Source of the DNA: Muribaculaceae bacterium
Lineage (GTDB): Bacteria > Bacteroidota > Bacteroidia > Bacteroidales > Muribaculaceae
Assembly (NCBI GenBank): GCA_022510425.1
Contig: JAFLTO010000017.1
Coordinates: forward strand, 1 to 58,365
DNA length: 58,365 nt
Direction: 5' to 3'
The notes under the pieces were generated by a model. The model was not told the origin of the DNA. It saw only the letters and a list, made by a program, of their open reading frames with translations, and searched no databases. Made by a program: the position numbers and the translations under genes. Every line of letters starts with the position of its first letter. Position 1 is the stretch's first letter. Below are positions 1 through 8,349 of the stretch, one piece after another.

Positions 1-88
<88 letters not shown>

Positions 89-97
89 CTTAGAAGA

Positions 98-126
98 AGC
101 CTGAGAGAAATCTCGGGCTTTTTTTG
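98..126 (+). terminator. Rho-independent terminator of the rRNA operon
   Basis: Nine-pair stem AGCCTGAGA / TCTCGGGCT (one T-G pair) with a GAAA tetraloop, followed by eight T residues. It lies ten bases past the 5S 3' end, so it most likely ends the rRNA transcript and separates it from the rhamnose operon. Confidence 0.9.
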
Positions 127-165
127 CCTTATCTCGAGCTTTTTTCTCAAAATTACTATAACTAT

Positions 166-196
166 TTTGTAAATTAATCCATATTTATTTATTTTG
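166..196 (+). promoter_or_regulatory. Candidate Bacteroidetes promoter for the rhamnose operon
   Basis: TTTG at 166-169, a 19-base spacer, then TTATTTTG at 189-196, which matches the TAnnTTTG -7 consensus in 7 of 8 positions. A start site near 203 would give a leader of about 40 bases before the ATG at 242. Supported only by consensus match and position. Confidence 0.5.
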
Positions 197-241
197 TCTG
201 TCAATCATATTTTTACATAACCTTTTGTGTCTTCAGCAGTC

Positions 242-1678
242 ATGAATACTACCTATCATTTAGCGGTTGATTTAGGTGCTACTTCCGGAAGGACTATCCT
301 TGCCAAATTCAATGGAGATAAAGTGGAAATGGAAGAGTTGACACGGTTCAAATATCCAATGCTTCCTATTGCTGGACATCTTTTTTGGGATCTTCCTTTT
401 CTTTATCAGGAAATTTTGAAGGCATTGAAATTGGTCGGAGAAAAAATCGGGAAAGAGAATTTGACTTCGATAGGTATCGACACTTGGGGCTGTGATGTGG
501 CTTATTTCTTTAAAGACGGGACTTTGGCCGGACTTCCCTACTGTTATCGGGATAGTCATACGGAAGGAGCCATCGAAAGATTCAGTTCCATAATGACCAA
601 AGACACCCTATATGAAAAGACCGGTATCCAGTTCATGGATTTCAATACAGTATTCCAGCTTTTCACAATCAAACAGAATAATCCTGAATTGATTGAAGCC
701 TCAGATAAAATCCTATTTATTCCCGATGCTTTAGCTTATATGCTCACCGGCAAAGCCGTGATGGAATACACAGTGGCTTCAACTTCACAGATGCTTAATC
801 CCAAGACGGGTGATTTGGACGAAGATGTCTTGAAAATTCTTGGAATAAGCCGCAATAAATTTGGAACTTCTGTAAAACCGGGAGATATAATAGGGCGGAT
901 GAACAAAGAAGTTCTAGAATATACCGGTCTCTCGGATGTTGAAGTGGTGGCAGTGGCAGGCCATGACACAGCTTCGGCTGTTATCGCTGTGCCAACTCCT
1001 GACGAGAATTACGCATATCTCAGCTGTGGAACATGGTCGTTGCTTGGGATAGAATCTCCTGAGGCTATCATTAATGAAAAGAGCCATGGATATAATTTCA
1101 CCAACGAAGGTGGAATAGATGGTACAACGCGTTTCCTTAAAAACATCTGTGGATTATGGATTTTTGAGCGTTGTCGTGAAGAATTCCCGAATAAATTCAA
1201 AGATGTGCCCGAAAATATTTCTGATTTGGCTGCTTTATGCAATCAGTCATCATGTGACAGTATAATCAATCCTGACCATCCATCTTTTGCTCATCCTTCA
1301 AATATGATGAAGGCGATAGAGAAATATTGTAAGGATACCAATCAGGAAATTCCTCAAACTCCGGCTGATTTTATCAGAGTTATCTATAGAAGTCTGGCCA
1401 AAAGGTATAAAGAAGTCCTTGAGAGGCTTAAAGAGTGTAGCCCAAAAGAGGTGAAACGTCTACATGTCATTGGAGGAGGGTCACTCAACCAATATCTGAT
1501 GCAATATGCTGCCGATGAGTTAGGAATACCTGTTGTGGCGGGGCCCACAGAATCCACAGCCTTAGGCAATATACTTGTCCAACTGCAGGCTTGTGGAAAA
1601 GTGGATAACCTTAAAGAAATGAGAGAAGTGGCGATAGCTTCAACGTCAACCAAAACTTATCAGCCAAAACAACAATAA
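242..1678 (+). CDS. rhaB: L-rhamnulokinase (RhaB)
   Basis: Cytoplasmic FGGY-family kinase that phosphorylates L-rhamnulose to rhamnulose-1-phosphate with ATP. The N-terminal phosphate-binding segment LAVDLGATSGR is at the start. GIDTWGCDVAYF follows near residue 80, and the second nucleotide-binding segment AVAGHDTASAV is near 240. The C-terminal HVIGGGSLN closes the ATPase fold. At 478 aa from the ATG it has the usual family length. A GTG at 227 is in frame five codons earlier, but the ATG is preferred because the conserved protein begins just after it. It is first in a tight four-gene operon followed by rhaA, rhaT and rhaD, so the substrate assignment is strong. Confidence 0.95.
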   Translation: MNTTYHLAVDLGATSGRTILAKFNGDKVEMEELTRFKYPMLPIAGHLFWDLPFLYQEILKALKLVGEKIGKENLTSIGIDTWGCDVAYFFKDGTLAGLPYCYRDSHTEGAIERFSSIMTKDTLYEKTGIQFMDFNTVFQLFTIKQNNPELIEASDKILFIPDALAYMLTGKAVMEYTVASTSQMLNPKTGDLDEDVLKILGISRNKFGTSVKPGDIIGRMNKEVLEYTGLSDVEVVAVAGHDTASAVIAVPTPDENYAYLSCGTWSLLGIESPEAIINEKSHGYNFTNEGGIDGTTRFLKNICGLWIFERCREEFPNKFKDVPENISDLAALCNQSSCDSIINPDHPSFAHPSNMMKAIEKYCKDTNQEIPQTPADFIRVIYRSLAKRYKEVLERLKECSPKEVKRLHVIGGGSLNQYLMQYAADELGIPVVAGPTESTALGNILVQLQACGKVDNLKEMREVAIASTSTKTYQPKQQ

Positions 1679-1703
1679 GAAACAAAAAACAAAACTATAT
1701 ATC

Positions 1704-2957
1704 ATGAATAACGAAAACATTCAAAAGGCCTATGAAGTAGCTAAAGAACGCTACGCGGCTGTCGGAGTCGATACAGATAAAGTGCTCAAACTGATGCAAG
1801 ATTTTCACCTAAGCATCCATTGTTGGCAAGCTGATGATGTGGAAGGCTTTGAAACTCGTGAAGGTGGCTTGACAGGGGGCATTCAAGTAAACGGTAACTA
1901 TCCCGGGAAAGCACGCAATATAGACGAGGTGCGTAAAGACATACTTTATGCCATGAGCCTTATTCCCGGCAAGCACCGTCTCAACCTTCATGAAATTTAT
2001 GGCGACTTCGGTGGGAAAAATATAGACCGTGACGAATGTACCGTAGAGCATTTCCAAAGCTGGATTGACTGGGGACTTGCACACGATATCAAACTTGATT
2101 TCAATTCCACTTCTTTCTCCCACGATAAGAGCGGCGACCTTTCACTATCAAACCCGGACAAGGGTATACGCGACTTCTGGATTGAACATTCAAAACGTTG
2201 TCGTGCTATTTCTCAGGCTATAGGAGAGGCACAACAGGATCCTTGTATCATGAACACTTGGGTACATGACGGAAGTAAAGATATAACTGTCAACCGTCTT
2301 TATTATCGTGAACTCCTCAAAGATTCACTCGACCAGATTTTCGAACACAAATATGACTGGATGAAAGACACGGTGGAATCTAAGGTTTTCGGAATAGGGC
2401 TTGAAAGTTACACAGTGGGCAGCAACGACTTCTATACAGCCTATGCCGCTCAAAAGAACATGATGATCACACTTGACACAGGCCACTTCCATCCCACCGA
2501 GAGTGTGGCCGACAAGGTTTCTTCTATGCTTCTGTTTGTCCCGGAACTGATGCTTCATGTTAGCCGTCCTATCCGTTGGGACTCCGACCATGTCACAATT
2601 ATGGACGACCCTACAATGGATCTCTTCAGTGAGATAGTTCGTGCCGGTGCCCTTAACCGAGTACACTATGGTCTTGACTATTTTGATGGTACACTCAACC
2701 GTATCGGAGCTTATGTGATAGGAAGTCGTGCAGCTCAGAAATGTATGACACGTGCTCTTCTCGAGCCTATAGACACTCTTCGTAAATATGAAGGAGAAGA
2801 CAAGAAATTCCAACGTCTTGCACTTCTTGAAGAAGCCAAGAATCTTCCATGGAATGCGGTATATGATATGTTCTGCCTTAAAAATAATGTGCCTGTAGGA
2901 GAATCCTACATCAAGGAAGTGGAACAATACGAAAAAGACGTCACTTCAAAACGATAA
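1704..2957 (+). CDS. rhaA: L-rhamnose isomerase
   Basis: Converts L-rhamnose to L-rhamnulose, the first step of the pathway. The 417-aa product matches the length of the E. coli enzyme. Typical metal-site neighbourhoods of this TIM-barrel family are visible: NTWVHDGSKD, GIGLESYTVGSNDF, TLDTGHFHPTE and HVSRPIRWDSDH. It starts 25 bases after rhaB and its stop is directly followed by the rhaT start codon, so it is cotranscribed. In B. thetaiotaomicron the same gene is named rhaI. No truncation is seen. Confidence 0.96.
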   Translation: MNNENIQKAYEVAKERYAAVGVDTDKVLKLMQDFHLSIHCWQADDVEGFETREGGLTGGIQVNGNYPGKARNIDEVRKDILYAMSLIPGKHRLNLHEIYGDFGGKNIDRDECTVEHFQSWIDWGLAHDIKLDFNSTSFSHDKSGDLSLSNPDKGIRDFWIEHSKRCRAISQAIGEAQQDPCIMNTWVHDGSKDITVNRLYYRELLKDSLDQIFEHKYDWMKDTVESKVFGIGLESYTVGSNDFYTAYAAQKNMMITLDTGHFHPTESVADKVSSMLLFVPELMLHVSRPIRWDSDHVTIMDDPTMDLFSEIVRAGALNRVHYGLDYFDGTLNRIGAYVIGSRAAQKCMTRALLEPIDTLRKYEGEDKKFQRLALLEEAKNLPWNAVYDMFCLKNNVPVGESYIKEVEQYEKDVTSKR

Positions 2958-3989
2958 ATGATAGTCTTAGGATTACTTATAATTGCGGCCGGCGCATTTT
3001 GTCAGTCGAGTTCCTATGTGCCCATTAATAAAATAAAAGGCTGGAGCTGGGAAACTTATTGGATCATTCAAGGATTGTTTGCCTGGATAGTGTTACCCTT
3101 GGCAGGTTCCTTCCTTGCAGTGCCTCCCGGACATTCTTTACATGAAATGTTTGCTGAAGCTGATCCCGTGAATATATGGGTCACTCTTGGCTTTGGTGTT
3201 TTATGGGGTGTAGGGGGATTAACTTTCGGACTTTCAATGAGGTATCTGGGGGTGGCTTTAGGTCAATCTATAGCCTTGGGCACTTGTGCCGCTTTGGGTA
3301 CTATTCTCGGTCCGGTGATGCTTCAGATCTTTTTCCCACAGCAAGATCCTATCTCTCAATTGACATGGTCGGTATTTGTCGGTGTTGGAGTCACATTGCT
3401 TGGTATTGCCATCATTGGGATAGCCGGCTCAATGAAGGCTTCTACTCTAAGTGATGAAGAGAAAAGAAAAGCCGTGAAAGACTTTAATTTCCCTAAGGGA
3501 ATCATGATCGCACTGCTTGCAGGCGTGATGAGCGGTTGTTTCAATGTGGGTCTGGAATTCGGGTCGAATATTAATTTTGGAGAAGAAACGCCGGCTATAT
3601 TCCGTACTCTCCCGGTCACATTTATGGTTACCGTAGGAGGTTTTGCTACCAACCTGGTTTATTGTTTATATCAGAATCATAAAAACAAGACATGGGGTGA
3701 TTATGCCAAAGGGACCGTATGGGGCAATAACCTTCTTTTTTGCATTCTGGCCGGTGCATTATGGTATAGCCAGTTCTTCGGTTTGGCTTTAGCTAAAGGA
3801 TTCTTGACTCAGTCAGCCATTTTGCTGACATTCGCTTGGTGTATCCTCATGGCCCTCAATGTAGTTTTCTCCAATGTATGGGGTATTATTCTTAAGGAAT
3901 GGAAAGGCTGTTCATCAAAGACTATATGGGTTTTGGTTGTAGGCTTAGTAATTCTTGTAGTATCCACTTTCCTACCTCAAATAATTTAA
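2958..3989 (+). CDS. rhaT: L-rhamnose/H+ symporter RhaT
   Basis: Inner-membrane permease of the RhaT/drug-metabolite superfamily. The 343 residues are almost entirely hydrophobic, with about ten membrane segments, the usual number and length (E. coli RhaT is 344 aa). Recognisable stretches are GAFCQSSSYVPINKIKGWSW at the N terminus and the glycine-rich FGVLWGVGGLTFGLSMRYLG. The ATG lies immediately after the rhaA stop, with no gap, which implies translational coupling. Genomic context supports L-rhamnose as the substrate. Confidence 0.95.
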   Translation: MIVLGLLIIAAGAFCQSSSYVPINKIKGWSWETYWIIQGLFAWIVLPLAGSFLAVPPGHSLHEMFAEADPVNIWVTLGFGVLWGVGGLTFGLSMRYLGVALGQSIALGTCAALGTILGPVMLQIFFPQQDPISQLTWSVFVGVGVTLLGIAIIGIAGSMKASTLSDEEKRKAVKDFNFPKGIMIALLAGVMSGCFNVGLEFGSNINFGEETPAIFRTLPVTFMVTVGGFATNLVYCLYQNHKNKTWGDYAKGTVWGNNLLFCILAGALWYSQFFGLALAKGFLTQSAILLTFAWCILMALNVVFSNVWGIILKEWKGCSSKTIWVLVVGLVILVVSTFLPQII

Positions 3990-4009
3990 TTTGAAAAAAA
4001 GCAATAAAA

Positions 4010-4822
4010 ATGTCATCAGTATTAGACAATGCTCCTGCTTTGAAGCAGGAAATAGATAAAATAGCAGAGGCGGCCGGTTATCTTTGGACTAAAGGATGGG
4101 CAGAACGTAACGGAGGGAATATCACGGTGAATATCACCGAATATGTCACCGATGAAATAAAAAGCAAGAAAGCCATCAGTGAGCCGAAAGCTATCGGAGA
4201 TACTCTGCCTTATTTAAAAGGTTGCTATTTCTATTGCAAAGGAACCCAGAAAAGAATGAGGGATCTGGCTCGTTGGCCAATGGAAAATGGGTCGATAATC
4301 CGGATTTTGGATGACTGTGCACATTATGAAATTGTGGCGGATAAGCTTGTTGCACCCACATCTGAACTCCCATCCCATCTGGCTGTGCATAATGATTTAA
4401 TTGCAAAGGGTTCGTCCTTTAAAGCTTCCCTGCATACACATCCCATTGAATTGGTGGCAATGAGTCATAACCCGGAGTATTTAAAGAAAGATGTTCTCAC
4501 AAAGATTTTATGGTCGATGATTCCGGAAACAAAAGCTTTTGCTCCTAAAGGACTGGGCATCGTGCCATATATGATGCCTTCTTCAAAAGATCTTGCTAAC
4601 GAAACCATACGTGTGATAAATGAAGACTATGATGTGGTGATGTGGGAAAAGCATGGTGTTTTCGCTGTTGAAACCGATATAATGGCAGCCTTTGATCAGG
4701 TTGACGTCTTGAATAAAAGCGCTATAATATATATGTGTGCCAGAAATATGGGATTTGTGCCCGATGGAATGACCGAAGAACAGATGAATGAACTCACCGT
4801 GGCCTTCAACCTTCCAAAATAA
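4010..4822 (+). CDS. rhaD: Rhamnulose-1-phosphate aldolase
   Basis: Class II aldolase that cleaves L-rhamnulose-1-phosphate to dihydroxyacetone phosphate and L-lactaldehyde. The zinc-binding histidines are visible in SLHTHPIEL near residue 143 and WEKHGVF near 212. GWAERNGGNIT near residue 30 forms the phosphate-binding turn. The 270 aa match the E. coli protein (274 aa). It is last in the operon, 20 bases after rhaT. No lactaldehyde reductase and no AraC-type RhaR follow it here, unlike the fuller B. thetaiotaomicron locus. Confidence 0.95.
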   Translation: MSSVLDNAPALKQEIDKIAEAAGYLWTKGWAERNGGNITVNITEYVTDEIKSKKAISEPKAIGDTLPYLKGCYFYCKGTQKRMRDLARWPMENGSIIRILDDCAHYEIVADKLVAPTSELPSHLAVHNDLIAKGSSFKASLHTHPIELVAMSHNPEYLKKDVLTKILWSMIPETKAFAPKGLGIVPYMMPSSKDLANETIRVINEDYDVVMWEKHGVFAVETDIMAAFDQVDVLNKSAIIYMCARNMGFVPDGMTEEQMNELTVAFNLPK

Positions 4823-4860
4823 TCTGCTCCCGCACCATCTGGCGCCCGGCTTATCCAACC

Positions 4861-4916
4861 CTCCTGATTAATCATGATATATCATGTTTAACCATGATTA
4901 TTCATGATTTTTAATG
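4861..4916. repeat. Left 10-bp repeat array (ATCATG decamers), including one copy of the 31-bp direct repeat
   Basis: Five to six consecutive 10-base units share the core CATGATTA or CATGTTTA: units start at 4861, 4871, 4881, 4891, 4901 and, degenerate, 4911. Bases 4865-4895 match 5755-5785 in 30 of 31 positions. The stop codon and last codons of the four-helix gene lie inside this array. The exact one-helical-turn spacing would suit a protein that binds one DNA face. Confidence 0.8.
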
Positions 4917-5695
4917 GGCAAAATTCCTGTGCATTTAGGATACTCACTACAACCCCAGAATTCTCTTCCTTGATTGCGCCCTTTTTTCTGCATTCTCTTG
5001 AACATAGGTTTACCACATATCGGACAAAGGGGATTGCCAATATTTACGGATTGAAGTTTTTTAGCTTCAAGTCTCTCTTGAGACATATTCTCTGAAAAAC
5101 CACCGTTTTCTTTAAAACTTTCTAATTGATAACTCATTTGATTTTGTAGCATTTTGTTCAACTTCAAAAGCAAAACAAGTATTGCGTTGGCTACAATTTC
5201 AGGGTCATCATTTTCGAGCCATTTGTCAAATTTACTTTTCTGTTTTAGAATGTGGATGGCGGCATCATGTAGATAATTATTGGAATATTTTGCTGGGTCA
5301 AGATTTGTAGTCCAAATTGCTTCACGATCACTATTACCTATAGCCCAGACCTCCGCTTTTCTCCGGAGCAGGAAATGAAAAAAGTCTCCTTGCACTTCAT
5401 CGAAACTGGCACGCCCAACATCAAGGAGACGCATTTCAGATTCTACAGATGTGGAATGACGTGCTGATCCTTCTGCTATATTAGCGGTGCCACATCGAGC
5501 AGACATTACCATTTGATCATATAACCGTCGACATGGATCAATCTGAAAATTTATAAAACGGTCACAAAAATCTTCAGTAGATAATTGAATTATATTAGCC
5601 AAAATCCAGGAATCGAGCCAAAAATAAGACTGAGAAAAAAATATATTAACACCCATAATCCAATCCAGTTGGTAAATTAAAAAGAGAAAATTCAA
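4898..5695 (-). CDS. Four-helix-bundle protein with C-terminal zinc ribbon
   Basis: The first ~125 residues resemble the S23/IVS-type four-helix bundle family: YDQMVMSARCGTANIAEGS followed by TSVESEMRLLDVGRASFDE are its hallmark helices. Relatives are encoded in 23S rRNA intervening sequences and include Avd of diversity-generating retroelements. A middle helical region follows, and then a topoisomerase-type zinc ribbon CPICGKPM...GREFWGCSEYPKC near the C terminus, fitting the Bacteroidales 'four helix bundle suffix' architecture. The start is uncertain: an internal ATG at 5656 is also plausible because conservation begins at SYFWLDSW. Its function is unknown; nucleic-acid binding is inferred. 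Decamer repeat arrays frame the gene at both ends, suggesting it moves or is maintained as a unit. Confidence 0.85.
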   Translation of the reverse strand: MNFLFLIYQLDWIMGVNIFFSQSYFWLDSWILANIIQLSTEDFCDRFINFQIDPCRRLYDQMVMSARCGTANIAEGSARHSTSVESEMRLLDVGRASFDEVQGDFFHFLLRRKAEVWAIGNSDREAIWTTNLDPAKYSNNYLHDAAIHILKQKSKFDKWLENDDPEIVANAILVLLLKLNKMLQNQMSYQLESFKENGGFSENMSQERLEAKKLQSVNIGNPLCPICGKPMFKRMQKKGRNQGREFWGCSEYPKCTGILPIKNHE

Positions 5696-5750
5696 TTAAA
5701 CTTTTAGACATTTAACTTGCATAATTAGACAATAATCTAACTATAAATAC

Positions 5751-5800
5751 ATCATGATTAATCATGATATGTCATGTTTAACCATTACCAACATGATAAA
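5751..5800. repeat. Right 10-bp repeat array, including the second copy of the 31-bp direct repeat
   Basis: Decamers starting at 5751, 5761, 5771, 5781 and 5791 carry the same ATCATG core at the same register as the left array. The 31 bases at 5755-5785 differ from 4865-4895 at one position only (G5771 against A4881). The copies are in direct orientation, 890 bases apart, and lie just outside each end of the four-helix gene. Confidence 0.8.
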
Positions 5801-5844
5801 TCATTAAAGAATCAATCCCTAACTTTTTCCCAAATATACTTCCT

Positions 5845-6324
5845 TTATTCATCGCCCTCACGGGATATCGGGACATTAGAAAATATCATATAATCATCCC
5901 CAAATTGAAGCCCAAGTCCATCACTCTCTTCAGTCATTTTTAACTGCCTAATCATTTTTGCAGAAACAGGAACATCTTTAATTACTATTTTTCCTTTAAT
6001 AGGAATTTCAGAGGGTAAAGTAAGACGTTTATTGCCTACAAAATAAATATTATCGCCAAATTCATTGGAATATGTATTTCCTTCATCATCAAAAGCTATA
6101 AGTCCAATAATTATAGGTGTAGAGCTGAAACCTACATTCAACTTAACCTCTTTGGCGCTAACATTTTCCATTAAAAAAGTTAATTCACAAGTATTTTCAA
6201 AAGCTTCACAACCGGTTAAAGTCACTTTAAGATCTTTACTTCCAGTCGTTACTTTAGTTGTTTGGCCAAAAGTTGATAAAAAGAAAACAAACAATAAATA
6301 TGTGAATATAAAAATTCTTTTCAT
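5845..6324 (-). CDS. Small exported protein, paralogue of the next gene
   Basis: Not a family I can name. The 159-aa product has a classical signal peptide ending near FGQ (residue ~21) and then a predicted all-beta, Ig-like region. It shares with its upstream neighbour the N-terminal pattern (K-V-T/V-T-G, a Cys near residue 38, LMENV/LIENV-S/G-K), the FDDEGNTYS/YDDEGDKFS segment, and the exact C-terminal tail NVPISREGD followed by an acidic residue. It is last in the CHASE2/caspase operon, 30 bases after its paralogue. An inhibitor, substrate or partner of the caspase-like enzyme is an inference from position only. Confidence 0.8.
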   Translation of the reverse strand: MKRIFIFTYLLFVFFLSTFGQTTKVTTGSKDLKVTLTGCEAFENTCELTFLMENVSAKEVKLNVGFSSTPIIIGLIAFDDEGNTYSNEFGDNIYFVGNKRLTLPSEIPIKGKIVIKDVPVSAKMIRQLKMTEESDGLGLQFGDDYMIFSNVPISREGDE

Positions 6325-6354
6325 AAAAATTAATGAGACATTTTAGAATCTTTT

Positions 6355-6852
6355 TTAATCATCGCCTTCACGGGATATGGGAACATTAGTGAATTTAACA
6401 AATTTATCCTTACCCAAATTCCAATCCATACACCAAACTCCCAGATCTATTCTTTTAAATTCAGTCGCAGTTTCAGGTACTCCTTCAATCTGTATTCGAG
6501 CTTTCAAAGGAATTTCGGGGGGAAGTATATTAGAAGGTTGTACATAAAAACCTTCAGCTCCATTAACCAGATTACTATCTCCAAATCTTATATTTATTTT
6601 GCCACGAGAGAATTTATCTCCTTCATCATCATATGCAACAGTATCAACAGGTCTCAATTCCAATTTAACATCTTTAGATCCCACATTTTCTATCAACATG
6701 TCAATAACCGCTGTAGTGCCATTAGCTTCACATCGAGTGATTTTGATTTTGAAATCAGGATGACCCGTAACAATTTTTGTTTGGGCAACTGTACTTACAC
6801 TTCCCAGAAGTGTAAAGAACATTAATAGACAAAATAATTTTTTCAATTTCAT
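6355..6852 (-). CDS. Small exported protein, paralogue of the gene downstream
   Basis: 165 aa with a signal peptide cut near STVAQ (residue ~24), followed by a beta-rich domain of unknown family. It resembles the 159-aa neighbour over its whole length, and both end in NVPISREGD plus one acidic residue. It starts five bases after the stop of the caspase gene, so translation is probably coupled. The two proteins differ mostly in the middle loop before the conserved PPEIPL/PSEIPI-K segment. I read this as a tandem duplication that has since diverged. Confidence 0.8.
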   Translation of the reverse strand: MKLKKLFCLLMFFTLLGSVSTVAQTKIVTGHPDFKIKITRCEANGTTAVIDMLIENVGSKDVKLELRPVDTVAYDDEGDKFSRGKINIRFGDSNLVNGAEGFYVQPSNILPPEIPLKARIQIEGVPETATEFKRIDLGVWCMDWNLGKDKFVKFTNVPISREGDD

Positions 6853-6857
6853 AACTT

Positions 6858-8345
6858 TTATAATTGTTTTAACATTTTTTCTGCTTGTTTATTACCCTGA
6901 GCCGCAGCTTTTTCCAACCAAGCTCTTGCCTCTTTTAAATTCTTATCACCACCTTGTCCGTTACGAGCCATTACCCCCATCATATATTGAGCACTGGCAA
7001 AACCCGCATCGGCAGCTTCCTTATAGTAAGATTTAGCTGTCGGGAAACTTTTCTTCACTCCATTACCATTGTAATATTGTTCTCCCAAATAGTAGTTTGC
7101 TTCTGCATTCCCTGCATCCGCTGCCTGTTGAAAACACTTAGCCGCTTCTTCAAAGCGGAACTTTTTCAACAATAATTTTCCTTCATCCAATAGCCTTTCC
7201 CCCTCTTGTGAATTTTTGACTATAGGATCCTTAGATTTTGAAACTACATTATCATTTCTTTGGGAAGGTGAGGGCACATAAGAATAGACATCTACTTTTT
7301 TCAATTCATTTCCTGAGGGATTGAATCGAAAATCGTTAATCAAGGACCCAACCACAAGAGGATATTGTTGATGGTCGGTAATTTCGTATGTATCCTTCAC
7401 GACATTGGTCATAGTTTCTGAAAAAGAAACAGGATCTGACAAATTATTGATCAGTGAAGCCGCAAACGGACTGTTATCTCCTTCTCCATCATCTGCAGTT
7501 TTCCCGCTTTGAGTCGAAAATACTATTACTGAACCTATGCCCCCCTCCATTCTTGCCAAACCTTCTGAAGAATCACGTGTCCACGAGGAATTTATATTTC
7601 TGCAAGCATCGATAAATACGAGTTGAACAGGCACTCCTGAGTTTTCGATTCTCTGTAAGACATCATCGGCATGTAATGTTCTGTCAAGTTCTGATCTCCT
7701 TTGGTTCTCAAAATTAATCGGCAACAAATAATTTTTACCTTCATATTGGGTGCCATGTCCGGCATAATAAAAAAGAGCCACATCGTAATTCTTAGCTAAT
7801 GAGGCAAACTTATTAAGTGCCGTCATCATATCCTCATAGTTAACCTCGTAGGCTTCCACTACATCAAAACCTAAGGATAATAACGATTCTGAAACATCAA
7901 CTGCATCTTTTTGGGCGTTACGTAAATACTTGAGGTTTTCATAATTGGAATTCCCGATTACAAGTGCTATCCTTGATTCGGGATATTGAGAAGCGTTCTG
8001 ACTTTTCTTAAGTTCGGGAGCCATCTCATTGTCTCGGCTTGAGGCCTGATTGGTTTTAAGCAGGAAATCCATTACTGTCTTCACTGCTCCTTTGGTCTGG
8101 AAAACCTTGGCTGATAATTTATATTTGGAATGGGTGTCTACATCCATTACTTCCATTGCCTGACTCTGATCTGTCCAATTAATGTCTTTGGTGCCGGTGA
8201 AAGTGTCTCCCACTTTCAATGGCTTACCTCCGATATTTATGGTGGGAGTAGTGAGTCGAAGTATTTTATAGGTTGCAGTATTGCCCCCAACAACCATTAT
8301 GCTGCAGAAGAAAATAGATAGTAATATTATAAATATCTTTTTCAT
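6858..8345 (-). CDS. Exported caspase-like (C14) protease with C-terminal Sel1 repeats
   Basis: Residues 1-23 form a signal peptide. Residues 24-100 form a small beta domain (GKPLKVGDTFTG is characteristic). Residues 124-345 are a caspase/metacaspase domain starting RIALVIGNSNYENLKYLRNA. The catalytic dyad is visible as His197 in YYAGHGTQ and Cys248 in FIDACRN, so the enzyme looks active. Residues 380-495 hold three Sel1/TPR-like repeats (AAKCFQQAADAGNAEANYYL, then AKSYYKEAADAG, then ARAWLEKAAAQG). It is probably periplasmic or surface-facing. It sits four bases after the CHASE2 gene and five before two small exported proteins. Metacaspase-type enzymes generally cleave after Arg or Lys; the substrate here is unknown. 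Confidence 0.9.
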   Translation of the reverse strand: MKKIFIILLSIFFCSIMVVGGNTATYKILRLTTPTINIGGKPLKVGDTFTGTKDINWTDQSQAMEVMDVDTHSKYKLSAKVFQTKGAVKTVMDFLLKTNQASSRDNEMAPELKKSQNASQYPESRIALVIGNSNYENLKYLRNAQKDAVDVSESLLSLGFDVVEAYEVNYEDMMTALNKFASLAKNYDVALFYYAGHGTQYEGKNYLLPINFENQRRSELDRTLHADDVLQRIENSGVPVQLVFIDACRNINSSWTRDSSEGLARMEGGIGSVIVFSTQSGKTADDGEGDNSPFAASLINNLSDPVSFSETMTNVVKDTYEITDHQQYPLVVGSLINDFRFNPSGNELKKVDVYSYVPSPSQRNDNVVSKSKDPIVKNSQEGERLLDEGKLLLKKFRFEEAAKCFQQAADAGNAEANYYLGEQYYNGNGVKKSFPTAKSYYKEAADAGFASAQYMMGVMARNGQGGDKNLKEARAWLEKAAAQGNKQAEKMLKQL

Positions 8346-8349
8346 TAAG

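Noticed and set aside
227..241. GTG start five codons before the rhaB ATG
   Set aside because: The ATG at 242 lies right before the conserved N terminus; the extra residues add nothing recognisable.
4898..5695. Diversity-generating retroelement accessory gene (Avd)
   Set aside because: No reverse transcriptase, template repeat or variable repeat lies nearby.
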